The notes under the pieces are model-generated. The model was not told the origin of the DNA and ran no database searches. It saw only the letters and a program-made list of their open reading frames with translations. A DNA stretch of 64,000 nt. Origin: Bin80 sp965208025 (GTDB lineage Bacteria > Bacteroidota > Rhodothermia > Rhodothermales > Bin80). Made by a program: the position numbers and the translations under genes. How positions within the stretch are numbered: position 1 is the first letter of the stretch; every line of letters begins with the position of its first letter. The stretch is taken from assembly GCA_965208025.1 (NCBI GenBank), contig OZ242302.1, forward strand, positions 1,426,001 through 1,490,000, written 5' to 3'. This document shows positions 56,403-64,000 of the stretch, piece by piece.

Positions 56403-58568
56403 GTGATTGCAGCCGTATTCAAACGTCTCCGCCGCTGGATTCCTCCCGCCGCTTTTGTCTTATTCCTCATTGGTACAGCCGCTTTTGGTTTTCTTGGAGG
56501 AGTGAGTGCGACCTCCGCATTGAGTTCAAAGATTCTTCATCATGTGGCACTGGCAATTTGTTATCTGAGCTTATGGTTCACTCTCAGTCGCGCGCTTGAG
56601 CGTTCTCAACCTGCTCCTACTCAATTACTCTGGCAGCTTGTACTTGCGATTTTAGGGACATGGATCCTTGGATTTTTGATCTTTCAGATTCAGGGTGATT
56701 TCTTGGAATTTAACATCCCAGCAGCCCCGATAGTCTATATCAAGAGCGCGCTTCTTAACGCTCTATTAGCTGGAACAAGTTTTACCCTGATCCTTCGTTT
56801 TAGTCATCTAGTTCGCTTCCGGCGTACCCGACAGAGTGAGAGAAACTGGCGCTTACTCATCCTCTCTGCGTGCCTCTCCTTCGTCATCGTTGCCCCCTTC
56901 CATCACCACTTTGAGATTGGATCTAATCCATTAGCCAGCAACGTGGTCGGCATACTTGGGGTTGCAGTAGTGGCTGTGTTCGTTATTTTAATTTTTCTTA
57001 ACACCATCCGGCTGGCCTGGGTGTTTCGGCTTTCGTTCCGCGAAAAGATGGCTGCGATTGGACTGGGATCATTGGTCACCCTCATGGCCGCTGGCACCCT
57101 ACTCATCATCTTTCGGCCAAGTATGGCCTTCAGTTCCATTGCTGGCCCATCCGATCCGATCAACTATCTCCTGTTTTATAGCTTCCCACTCACAATTGTC
57201 ACGATACTATTCATGACGTTTGGGTTTGTGTATGCACTTACTTCGGTCCTCTCCCTCATTTTCCATCTGCCCACTACTGGGGATTATCGTCGTAGTGTAG
57301 ATGAAATGGCCGCTTTGCAAGCTCTCACCGTATTGGTACGTGAGGTTGCTGAACCCGAGAAACTCTACCATTGGATTGTTTCCACGCCCGTCGACTCAGG
57401 AAGGGGAAAGGCGGCTTGGCTTACGATTCAAGACTTGGAGTCTGGTTCTCTGAAACCTCAAATTATCGCTGCTCATGAGATAGACGTCTCAGATGCGGAT
57501 CAAGCGTGTGACATAGCTTCCATCCATGGCGAAGCAGCACGAACACATGAACTCATTTCCATTCAAAATACAATTTCTGATCGCCGAGTTCATGAGAGTA
57601 AATCAAAGGGCATATTAAGTCTGTTGGCTGTTCCTCTTGTAACCAGCACTGAAGTATTGGGGACTCTATTTGTTTCTCATGACATTGCTTATGGCTTTGA
57701 AAACGAAGATATTGAATCTATTGGTGTCTTTGCTTCCCAAGCTACGGTTGTACTTGAAAATGTGCGCCTGCTTGAGGCGAAGATTGAACAAGAGCGCTTG
57801 GCGAGTGAATTGTCTATCGCACGTGATGTGCAAGAGCGCCTGCTACCGCAGTCTATGCCTCAACTTCCGAATCTGAGTCTTGCTGCTTCAAGCACGCCTG
57901 CGCTTGAAGTTGGCGGAGATTTTTTTGATTTGCTCGAATTTGGTGATGGAAAATTAGCGTTCATTGTGGCAGATGTCTCTGGCAAGGGAACCTCCGCAGC
58001 CTTCTATATGGCCGAGATGCAGGGGATCTTCCAGGCAGTAGCACGCATTGCTCCTGAACCAAATGACTTCCTGTATCACACGAATCTGGCCCTTGGAGAA
58101 TCACTGGAAAAAAATATATTTGTCACCGCAATTTATGGGATGATTGACTCAAACACAGGAAATATTTCCGTGGCTCGGGCTGGGCATTCCCCCGCTATTC
58201 TTGTAAACGTAAATGGAAGTTCAAAGCTGCTACGGACAGGGGGGCTAGGGATCGGACTCTGCCGCAATGAACTCTTCGTAGAAGCTCTGGAAGTTGAGAA
58301 TTTCACATTCAGTCCAGGGGATTTAATTGTCCTGTATACAGATGGAGTGATTGAGGGCCGTAACGATCATGGGGCAGAATTTGGATATGAGCGTCTAATT
58401 GAGAGTATCAAGGATGCCCGGTATGAACGGGCACAGGGTGTGCATGATGCCGTACGAAAAACCATAGATGAGTTTATGGATTCAAATAGATATACTGACG
58501 ATCTAACATTATTCGTCATCAAGTGGCACGGTCGCGAACCGGTGGTCCGTATTCCGCCTGCCTCTTGA
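56403..58568 (+). CDS. Multi-membrane-segment PP2C (RsbU/SpoIIE-type) phosphatase with GAF domain
   Basis: Protein of 721 aa from a GTG start. The N-terminal 300 residues hold about seven hydrophobic helices. A GAF domain follows at about 310-460 (LLAVPLVTSTEVLGTLFVS) and a short coiled stretch (ARDVQERLLPQ) before the PP2C domain (about 475-710). Metal-binding acids: GGDFFDLLEFGD, ADVSGKGTSA, LYTDGVIEGRN and TDDLTLFVI. Such phosphatases dephosphorylate an STAS antagonist. The next two genes are exactly that antagonist and its kinase, so this is the input end of a partner switch. The signal it senses is unknown. Confidence 0.92.
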   Translation: MIAAVFKRLRRWIPPAAFVLFLIGTAAFGFLGGVSATSALSSKILHHVALAICYLSLWFTLSRALERSQPAPTQLLWQLVLAILGTWILGFLIFQIQGDFLEFNIPAAPIVYIKSALLNALLAGTSFTLILRFSHLVRFRRTRQSERNWRLLILSACLSFVIVAPFHHHFEIGSNPLASNVVGILGVAVVAVFVILIFLNTIRLAWVFRLSFREKMAAIGLGSLVTLMAAGTLLIIFRPSMAFSSIAGPSDPINYLLFYSFPLTIVTILFMTFGFVYALTSVLSLIFHLPTTGDYRRSVDEMAALQALTVLVREVAEPEKLYHWIVSTPVDSGRGKAAWLTIQDLESGSLKPQIIAAHEIDVSDADQACDIASIHGEAARTHELISIQNTISDRRVHESKSKGILSLLAVPLVTSTEVLGTLFVSHDIAYGFENEDIESIGVFASQATVVLENVRLLEAKIEQERLASELSIARDVQERLLPQSMPQLPNLSLAASSTPALEVGGDFFDLLEFGDGKLAFIVADVSGKGTSAAFYMAEMQGIFQAVARIAPEPNDFLYHTNLALGESLEKNIFVTAIYGMIDSNTGNISVARAGHSPAILVNVNGSSKLLRTGGLGIGLCRNELFVEALEVENFTFSPGDLIVLYTDGVIEGRNDHGAEFGYERLIESIKDARYERAQGVHDAVRKTIDEFMDSNRYTDDLTLFVIKWHGREPVVRIPPAS

Positions 58569-58610
58569 TGAGGTTATGATCAATAATCAAACTAATGACT
58601 GCAATTGCTT

Positions 58611-58973
58611 ATGAGTAATTTTTCTGTTGCATTTCGAGCTTCAGGCGATACCACTGTACTGGTGGTGCACGGCGAACTAGATGCACATACGGCTCCAGAG
58701 TTGGAATCTGCCATAAAGAAGTGCAGGGATGAGGGAAAAACACAACTCATCGTGCACGGAGGCGATCTGGAATATATTTCCAGTGCAGGACTCGGAGTGT
58801 TTATGGCATTCATTGAGGAGATCCGCTCATTAGGTGGAGATATCAAAATCTGTGCGCTTCGGCCGAAAATTTTTGATGTATTCGACCTTCTCGGTTTTCC
58901 TCTCATTTATCACATTGTAGAAACTGAAGAGGAAGCTGTCTCTCTTTTTGAACAAGGCATTCAACCTGTATAG
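58611..58973 (+). CDS. STAS-domain anti-sigma-factor antagonist
   Basis: Protein of 120 aa from the ATG at 58611; the upstream TTG is unlikely. Typical anti-anti-sigma fold: VVHGELDAHTAPELE, then LIVHGGDLEYISSAGLGVF with the phosphorylatable Ser of the SSAGLG loop, then DIKICALRPKIFDVFDLLG. Dephosphorylated by the upstream PP2C protein, it would bind the downstream kinase. Spacing of 42 bp and 9 bp to the neighbours fits one operon. Confidence 0.93.
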   Translation: MSNFSVAFRASGDTTVLVVHGELDAHTAPELESAIKKCRDEGKTQLIVHGGDLEYISSAGLGVFMAFIEEIRSLGGDIKICALRPKIFDVFDLLGFPLIYHIVETEEEAVSLFEQGIQPV

Positions 58974-58982
58974 CTATTAATC

Positions 58983-59417
58983 ATGGGCCAGGCGTCCATT
59001 ACGCACACTCTCGTCGTACCAAGCTCAACTCGTCACTTAGCCCAAGTGCGAAAGTTTGTGTACAAACATGCCCGTACGGCGGAGATGAATGAAAAGCATG
59101 CTGGTCATCTACAGATGGCCGTTGACGAAGCTTGTGCGAATATTATTGAGCACGCTTATCAGGGGGATCCGAATGAAAAAGTGAACCTGACCCTTACGAT
59201 TCATCCAGACAGTATTGTGGTGCGGATCCGTGATCAAGGCCTGTCCTTTGATCTGGACGCTTATTGTCGTCCCAATGTGATGGAACTCACTCGTAAACGC
59301 AAGTCTGGAGGACTCGGTGTGGACATGATTCAGAAAGTAATGGATAAGGTTGAATATCTCCATGGGGATGGGTTCAACGAAATACGACTTGTCAAATTTC
59401 TTCGACGTTCACTTTGA
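58983..59417 (+). CDS. RsbW-like serine-protein kinase (anti-sigma factor)
   Basis: Protein of 144 aa with a GHKL ATPase core: N-box MAVDEACANIIEHAY, G1-box IRDQGLSFDLDA and a G2 segment GGLGVDMIQKVMDK. It phosphorylates the STAS antagonist and holds a partner inactive. The usual partner is a sigma factor, but none is in the window. Its last 9 bp overlap the convergent menG gene. Confidence 0.92.
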   Translation: MGQASITHTLVVPSSTRHLAQVRKFVYKHARTAEMNEKHAGHLQMAVDEACANIIEHAYQGDPNEKVNLTLTIHPDSIVVRIRDQGLSFDLDAYCRPNVMELTRKRKSGGLGVDMIQKVMDKVEYLHGDGFNEIRLVKFLRRSL

Positions 59418-60143
59418 TTCTCCTGCGTAGCCAATATAGAGAGATACGATTCCGAACGTTAGAGGCTCAACCGTCGTCCGCTTAAACCCGCATTCGTTCA
59501 AGCGAGTTAAGAAGTTGCTCCCGCTAGGAAAAACTTCAATTGAATCAGGCAGGTATTCATAGGGGCCCGAAACCCCTGAAAGCAATCTACCAATTCTTGG
59601 AAGAATCTGCCGTGAGTACAGTTGATAGAGCGCTTGAATCGGCCGAGCAGTTGGCTGACTAAACTCAAGTACTACCAAGGGTGCACCTGGTCTGAGAACT
59701 TGTCGAATCATGCTTAATCCTGCGTTTAAATTCGCAAAATTACGTACGCCGAACGCTACGATCGCGGCATCAAAACTATGAGGTGCAAACGGAAGCTGCT
59801 CGGCGGATCCTGATACAAATGATATTTGATTTTGGATAGACTTTTTCGCGGCCTTTTTTCGGGCGACGTCCAACATACCATCTGCAATATCTACGCCCAC
59901 AACTTCTTTCGGCCTCAAGCGAAGAGACGCTAGTGCAACATCTCCTGTACCCGTAGCTACATCCAGAATTCGATTCCCCTCCTGCTTACCGAGACGACGG
60001 ATTGCTTTGTTTCGCCATCTACGGTCAAATCCGAGACTCAAAAAACGATTCAGAAGATCATACCGTTGTGCGATTGCATTAAACATGGTTGACACCTCCC
60101 CCTCCTTTGATTCATTCTCCCCCACTGGCGGGTAATAGCGCAT
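59409..60143 (-). CDS. menG: Demethylmenaquinone methyltransferase (MenG/UbiE)
   Basis: Protein of 244 aa that methylates demethylmenaquinone (or the ubiquinone precursor) with SAM. The signature AQRYDLLNRFLSLGFDRRWR is at residues 25-44, the SAM loop LDVATGTGDVALA and VGVDIADGMLDVA follow, then the UbiE motif AFGVRNFANLNAG, and PYEYLPDSIEVFPS near the end. Residues before MFNAIAQRYD also match the family, so the ATG at 60143 is preferred although a strong GGAGG lies before the inner ATG at 60086. Monocistronic. Confidence 0.93.
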   Translation of the reverse strand: MRYYPPVGENESKEGEVSTMFNAIAQRYDLLNRFLSLGFDRRWRNKAIRRLGKQEGNRILDVATGTGDVALASLRLRPKEVVGVDIADGMLDVARKKAAKKSIQNQISFVSGSAEQLPFAPHSFDAAIVAFGVRNFANLNAGLSMIRQVLRPGAPLVVLEFSQPTARPIQALYQLYSRQILPRIGRLLSGVSGPYEYLPDSIEVFPSGSNFLTRLNECGFKRTTVEPLTFGIVSLYIGYAGESK

Positions 60144-61151
60144 TCTGTTTTCAAAATTTTGCCAACTTCAAAATACTCTCATATCCTCTGATCAGGGAAA
60201 CATCATCAGATCTTTCCCGAAATGGGCAAATCAACGATAGCCACCGTAAGTCTGATTTTCATTATTTGTAGCAGGAGTCGCAACGCAAGATTGTGATTAG
60301 GATTGCCAAAGTAGCTTTTTCTCCCGTTGACCATGTATAGTTTCTTTCTTTAACCATCATTCGTGTTCAGGGAACTACTCCCTTAAAATTTCGTCCAAAT
60401 TTTGTTGGAAAAGTAAACAACTCAACATCTGTTGAACCCCTTGCCACGCGCTCTTTTGAATTTACACTCCAATTGAGTAGGAGGGCGAGTAGACTCCACA
60501 AGAACGTTGGATGCATAGAACTCCAGATAGAGATGCTGACCATCAACTTTTTATCAAATGGAATTGTAGTCAACCGAACTCTTGAATCCAAACTTGACAC
60601 CATGAGTGCGTCTCAGTAATGTCCAGATCTCGTCTTTGAGATGTTAGATTGAATTCCTGGAATCCAAAATCCGTATAGACATTCGGTGATGATGGGAGGA
60701 ATTGTGCTCATCGCATGAACTGGATATTTTGGTTGATCCCTTATGGAGGACTGAATTATATTATATTGAGACAACCAGATGTGCTGTTATTATCATTCCA
60801 GCTTTAAAGGTGGTGGATCACTCAATTGTTCGTGTTTATGATACACATGACTAAATTTATTCGAGAGGCTTGATCTCTTTAACTGAGCAATGAAACACCC
60901 CTGCACACCGTGTACATACGGCCAATGGTAGATCCAATCATTCCAGGGAATATGAGGCGTCTAACTCATTCAAAAACAGTATCTAAGTGGTAATTAACAT
61001 CTCCCTGTCGTTCAATATTTCTCCAGTATCCTAGCCACAAACGGCTGAATTCAGCGTATCCATATGAACCAAAAAACCCAAGAAATCAGTAACTTTCTGG
61101 AAAGACTCCGATGGTTAGAAACCATCAAATATTAACTCTATTCCTTTGAGT

Positions 61152-61186
61152 AGAACGGAGTGGTACCATAACTATCAGATTGAACC
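61152..61186 (+). repeat. 35-bp direct repeat, first copy
   Basis: Reads agaacggagtggtaccataa and continues to attgaacc. It matches 61226-61260 with one C/T difference. It contains the palindrome ggtacc. The second copy ends 15 bp before the biotin-carrier start, so it could be an operator, a promoter duplication or simple sequence duplication. Confidence 0.75.
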
Positions 61187-61225
61187 GAGCAATGATTACT
61201 GCAACTGAATTAATCCAACAGAAGG

Positions 61226-61260
61226 AGAACGGAGTGGTACCATAACTATTAGATTGAACC
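61226..61260 (+). repeat. 35-bp direct repeat, second copy
   Basis: Partner of 61152-61186, 74 bp further on. It lies immediately before the start of the biotin-carrier gene. Confidence 0.75.
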
Positions 61261-61275
61261 TACTATAAGCGTGTG

Positions 61276-61773
61276 ATGAAGAAACATTTCCTGATTGATG
61301 TTGATGGAGATCAAATTCCTGTCATTCAGTCAGGAAACCATCTCTACGTATCAGGAAATAAAATCAACTCCTCATTAGTTGAACTCAGACCAAATGTTTA
61401 CAGCCTATTATTAAATGGTGTAAGTCATCTGATTCATATTGGAAATGGATCAGATCATACGTTGACCATTGATGGGAAGACAATCACTGCTCAAATCGTC
61501 AATGAACGGTCTAAACTTATTCAACTTCATCGTCAGCAGACCGAATCACAAAAAATTACGAATGAATTGAGAGCCTTGATGCCGGGGGCAATTATGAAAA
61601 TAATGGTTCAAGAGGGGGATCCTGTTACTCTGGGGCAAGGCTTAATCATCCTTGAAGCAATGAAAATGGAAAATGAACTTCAATCTCCTTGCACTGGAAG
61701 TGTCACGCAGATTCATGTGAATGAAGGGGAAACGGTTGCACCTGACACTCTTCTTATTGAATTTGCGCCATGA
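61276..61773 (+). CDS. Biotin carboxyl carrier (biotinyl/lipoyl attachment) protein
   Basis: Protein of 165 aa from the ATG at 61276; a GTG three bases upstream is less likely. The C-terminal 75 residues are a biotinyl domain with the classical attachment motif LEAMKMENEL, where Lys is biotinylated, followed by GSVTQIHVNEGETV. The N-terminal half (about 1-95) resembles the spacer of acyl-CoA carboxylase carriers, such as propionyl-CoA or oxaloacetate decarboxylase types. No biotin carboxylase or carboxyltransferase gene is next to it. Its stop overlaps the next ATG (ATGA). Confidence 0.9.
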   Translation: MKKHFLIDVDGDQIPVIQSGNHLYVSGNKINSSLVELRPNVYSLLLNGVSHLIHIGNGSDHTLTIDGKTITAQIVNERSKLIQLHRQQTESQKITNELRALMPGAIMKIMVQEGDPVTLGQGLIILEAMKMENELQSPCTGSVTQIHVNEGETVAPDTLLIEFAP

Positions 61774-62744
61774 ACGTACTCATCACTGGTGCAACTGGAT
61801 TCGTTGGGAGTGAACTTGTACATTTACTCCTGGAAAAAGGGTACCATGTTCGTATTTTCAGACGGGAAACCTCTAACCTTCACCTCTTAAGCTCGGTCAC
61901 ATCGGAGATTGAACATAGCATTGGTGACATTGGCGATCTGGATACGCTGCGGGATGCAATGAAATCAATCCAGGTGGTTTTTCATGTAGCAGGGAATGTA
62001 CGTTTCCGATCCCAGACTCTCAACCGAGTCAATGTTCAGGGAACTGCCGCGGTCGTCAACGTTGCAAGAGAGAGTGGAATTGAGCGGCTAGTCCATACAT
62101 CCAGCATTGCCGCAATCGCGAATCCCGATGGGAGCGTGTCGGATGAAAATTCTGAATGGCAAAATAAGTCCCTGCTCTGGCCATATGCCAAAAGCAAGTA
62201 TCTGGCAGAGCTTGAGGTTCAGCGCGGGGTTGCCGAGGGACTTGATGCAGTGATTGTCAACCCTAGCTTAGTCTTCGGACCTGACCGCAGTAATGGGAAG
62301 GCGCTCAATGTAACTCATCAGTATGCAATCCAAATTCGCGCTGGAAAAATGAAAGCGTACCCCAGCGGAGGGACAAATGTGGTGGATGTCACGGACGTAG
62401 CACTCGGGCATCTTGCTGCGTTGTTGCACGGCGAACCCGGCGCCCGCTACATTCTGGGAAGTGAGAATCTCACATGGAAATCCATCTTTGCTCAGTTGTC
62501 TGATGCTCTGAATGTCAATCCCCCACGTATTGCCATCCCCTACGGTTTAGCCCTTGCAGGAGGAACGCTCGCAGATTTCTGGAACTATGTGACTGGCCAA
62601 AATCTTGGGTTTGGACGCTCCACTGTCAGATCAATCCTTCGACAACGCCAGTATTCAAACCAGCGTGCGATTCAGGAACTCGGATGTTCTTTCCGTCCGT
62701 TCTCAGAAACTGCGCTTCGGGTTGCCGATTCCCTGCCAACCTGA
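61770..62744 (+). CDS. NAD(P)-dependent epimerase/reductase (extended SDR)
   Basis: Protein of 324 aa. Rossmann glycine motif ITGATGFVGSELVH at residues 5-18, VVFHVAGNVRF, catalytic Ser of HTSSIAA and the YxxxK of PYAKSKYLAE. This is the dihydroflavonol-4-reductase-like group of extended SDRs, also seen in hopanoid and sterol pathways (HpnA-like). The start overlaps the biotin-carrier stop by 4 bp, so the two are coupled. Substrate is unknown. Confidence 0.9.
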   Translation: MNVLITGATGFVGSELVHLLLEKGYHVRIFRRETSNLHLLSSVTSEIEHSIGDIGDLDTLRDAMKSIQVVFHVAGNVRFRSQTLNRVNVQGTAAVVNVARESGIERLVHTSSIAAIANPDGSVSDENSEWQNKSLLWPYAKSKYLAELEVQRGVAEGLDAVIVNPSLVFGPDRSNGKALNVTHQYAIQIRAGKMKAYPSGGTNVVDVTDVALGHLAALLHGEPGARYILGSENLTWKSIFAQLSDALNVNPPRIAIPYGLALAGGTLADFWNYVTGQNLGFGRSTVRSILRQRQYSNQRAIQELGCSFRPFSETALRVADSLPT

Positions 62745-62750
62745 GTACTG

Positions 62751-64000
62751 CTACATAAATTGATACCGAAACGTAATTCCGACAGACCTCCCTGGCTCCG
62801 CGAATTCGCTATGTGGGTAACGAAACGTTCCATCAAATAAATTTGTGATGCGAATCTGAAAAGATGCGCCACTGAACTCTGCGAGTTGTACCCACACATC
62901 TGCACTGACCCACCTTGGTTCATTGTAGATCTTACCATAAATCTCTGAACCAAATGTAAATAGGTCCAACGGACCTTGAACCATCCCCTGAATCCTTGCC
63001 CAACTTGACCAGCTCGGTTTGAGATCAGCAGATGCCAAATTTGAGACAGCTGTATAGGTCATTACGCTCCACCATGGCATCTGGACGAATGATGTCACAC
63101 CTACAGAGTGATTGTTCCAGGTCTCCCGAGAAAATGTCATCAACTCCACTACTTCTTTGAACCCCTCCCAACTGATTCCAAGATTTGCCTGTCTCAACAT
63201 TCGTTCAGAACCACTGGACTTCACCCGACCTGCACCTGCAAGCAGGTTCCACTCGTCCCCAAGGTGCCAAGTTACAGATGTACTCCCAGCCCATTGATCA
63301 TTATGAGAATCTAACCTGTATTGAACATTAATCAGAAATTGAGACACTCTGTGAAGAGCTGTCAAAAATACTCCGGTATCCACAGATGAAATCCTCGGAT
63401 GTTCTTCATTTACTCTAAGATCGGACTTCTCTCTGGATGTATTTCGGTAGTAGTCTGCGCCAACATTGAGGCGTAGACTTGACCATGGCTTAACTCGCAC
63501 CGAGACAGCTGCACTCTGCTGCCCCTCGGCTAATTCATGTTCCAGCTGCTGAAAGGAAAGAGATGCCTTCACGCCTTGAAAAAAGCCTGATTTATTTGAA
63601 TAATTATACTGGAAAAATGCCGCACTCTGGTGAAGGTCTTCCCCAGTGCGGCTAAGATCTTGAATCCAACCTGCACTCCCTGTGATTGTCTGATCAGGAT
63701 TGAGCTTGATACCGAGGCGTCCAGCAATATTCCCAGAGCGCAGTGCAGATTGCTGGATGAGACCACTTCCATCTGAATAATCGCTGGATCCCGAATAGGT
63801 TGCACTCAGGATCCCAAACCCTCTGGACCAATTACGTCCAAATGTCCCTCTTGACTTGAATCCTCTTTGTTTTGAATCATAGATAAGTTCTATCCTGTTG
63901 TTTGACGGTTCCTGTGCCTTGTACTGAATCGCAGCATCCATTCCAGAACCAAGGTTGTAAGGAGTGGGAATACTCTCAATTCTATCTGATCCTGTCAATG
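62751..64000 (-). CDS. TonB-dependent-receptor-like outer-membrane barrel, C-terminal part
   Basis: The frame is open from 62751 to the right edge, so only the last 415 or so residues are in view. They are alternating polar and aromatic strands of a barrel (VSVRVKPWSSLRLNVGADYY, ADVWVQLAEFSGASFQIRIT) ending in GITFRYQFM, with the terminal aromatic residues of outer-membrane barrels. The N-terminus and any plug domain lie outside the window. It is convergent with the SDR gene, 6 bp apart. Confidence 0.8.
   Translation of the reverse strand, partial: LTGSDRIESIPTPYNLGSGMDAAIQYKAQEPSNNRIELIYDSKQRGFKSRGTFGRNWSRGFGILSATYSGSSDYSDGSGLIQQSALRSGNIAGRLGIKLNPDQTITGSAGWIQDLSRTGEDLHQSAAFFQYNYSNKSGFFQGVKASLSFQQLEHELAEGQQSAAVSVRVKPWSSLRLNVGADYYRNTSREKSDLRVNEEHPRISSVDTGVFLTALHRVSQFLINVQYRLDSHNDQWAGSTSVTWHLGDEWNLLAGAGRVKSSGSERMLRQANLGISWEGFKEVVELMTFSRETWNNHSVGVTSFVQMPWWSVMTYTAVSNLASADLKPSWSSWARIQGMVQGPLDLFTFGSEIYGKIYNEPRWVSADVWVQLAEFSGASFQIRITNLFDGTFRYPHSEFAEPGRSVGITFRYQFM

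Larger units (their letters stand above)
60144..61275. other. Long non-coding gap of about 1.1 kb with a duplicated 35-bp element
   Basis: No convincing gene lies here; the longest open frame (78 codons at 60367-60603, minus) has no family resemblance. The last 125 bp hold two copies of a 35-bp repeat upstream of the biotin-carrier gene. Several AT-rich stretches could be promoters. Confidence 0.5.

Noticed and set aside
60067..60086. Strong GGAGG and inner ATG as the true menG start
   Set aside because: The residues encoded upstream of it match the family N-terminus, so the Shine-Dalgarno-like bases are coding sequence.
60367..60603. 78-codon open frame as a gene
   Set aside because: No family resemblance, no ribosome-binding site and unremarkable composition.
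1..64000. CRISPR arrays, rRNA genes, prophage or replication origin
   Set aside because: No array of short regular repeats with spacers, no rRNA sequence, no phage structural genes and no dnaA-like or iteron clusters were seen.

Overview
The window looks like a chromosomal segment of a Gram-negative bacterium of the Bacteroidota/Rhodothermota kind. The pointers are a subtilisin-like protease with a C-terminal type IX secretion (T9SS) sorting domain, a SusC-type TonB-dependent receptor with an N-terminal carboxypeptidase-regulatory-like domain, a DUF5020 outer-membrane protein, a cysteine-free Bacteroidota-style Mrp ATPase and a menaquinone/ubiquinone-type methyltransferase. I cannot assign a genus from sequence alone. 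The LRR/Calx-beta surface proteins and the restriction-modification content would fit a host- or particle-associated lifestyle, but that is inference.

Layout. Positions 1-5.3 kb hold a restriction-modification locus: an intact C5-cytosine methyltransferase beside a GHKL-ATPase partner that is broken by a nonsense codon, two homopolymer indels and an IS1634-type element whose precise removal restores the frame. Two translationally coupled heptahaem-cytochrome/TPR lipoproteins (6.0-10.0 kb) are divergent from a gamma-glutamyltransferase. From 11.9 to 24.1 kb lies a tandem array of giant LRR - Calx-beta - outer-membrane-barrel proteins: two intact copies and the decayed 3' end of a third. At 24.3-30.0 kb is a second accessory block. 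It holds an HsdR-N-like nuclease gene split by another IS1634-type element, which is flanked by a repeat of about 126 bp that looks like a long target duplication. It also holds a PIN-GNAT-PUA-like gene frame-shifted at a run of nine A, translationally coupled to an ASCH-domain gene. A tRNA-Ala marks the end of the block.

From 30.5 kb the window is mostly core metabolism and envelope genes: aconitase, the two subunits of a hydantoinase/5-oxoprolinase, RecO, an SGNH hydrolase, tRNA-Leu, a tandem-domain cytidine deaminase, the T9SS-sorted protease, a VWA membrane protein, a TonB receptor, the ammonium channel Amt, a DUF5020 porin-like protein, the Fe-S carriers NifU-C and Mrp, and a Ppx/GppA phosphatase. 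These are followed by a triple-repeat beta-domain protein, a PP2C-STAS-RsbW partner-switching operon, MenG/UbiE, an orphan biotin carrier with an NAD-dependent epimerase/reductase, and the C-terminal part of an outer-membrane receptor running off the right edge.

Links between genes. GGT plus the oxoprolinase-like pair could form part of gamma-glutamyl/5-oxoproline turnover. NifU-C and Mrp form an iron-sulfur assembly pair. The PP2C/STAS/kinase trio is a complete signalling switch with no sigma factor in view. The most unusual content is the giant barrel-anchored LRR/Calx-beta array, the PIN-GNAT-PUA/ASCH locus, and the two IS insertions whose host genes can be rebuilt base by base.
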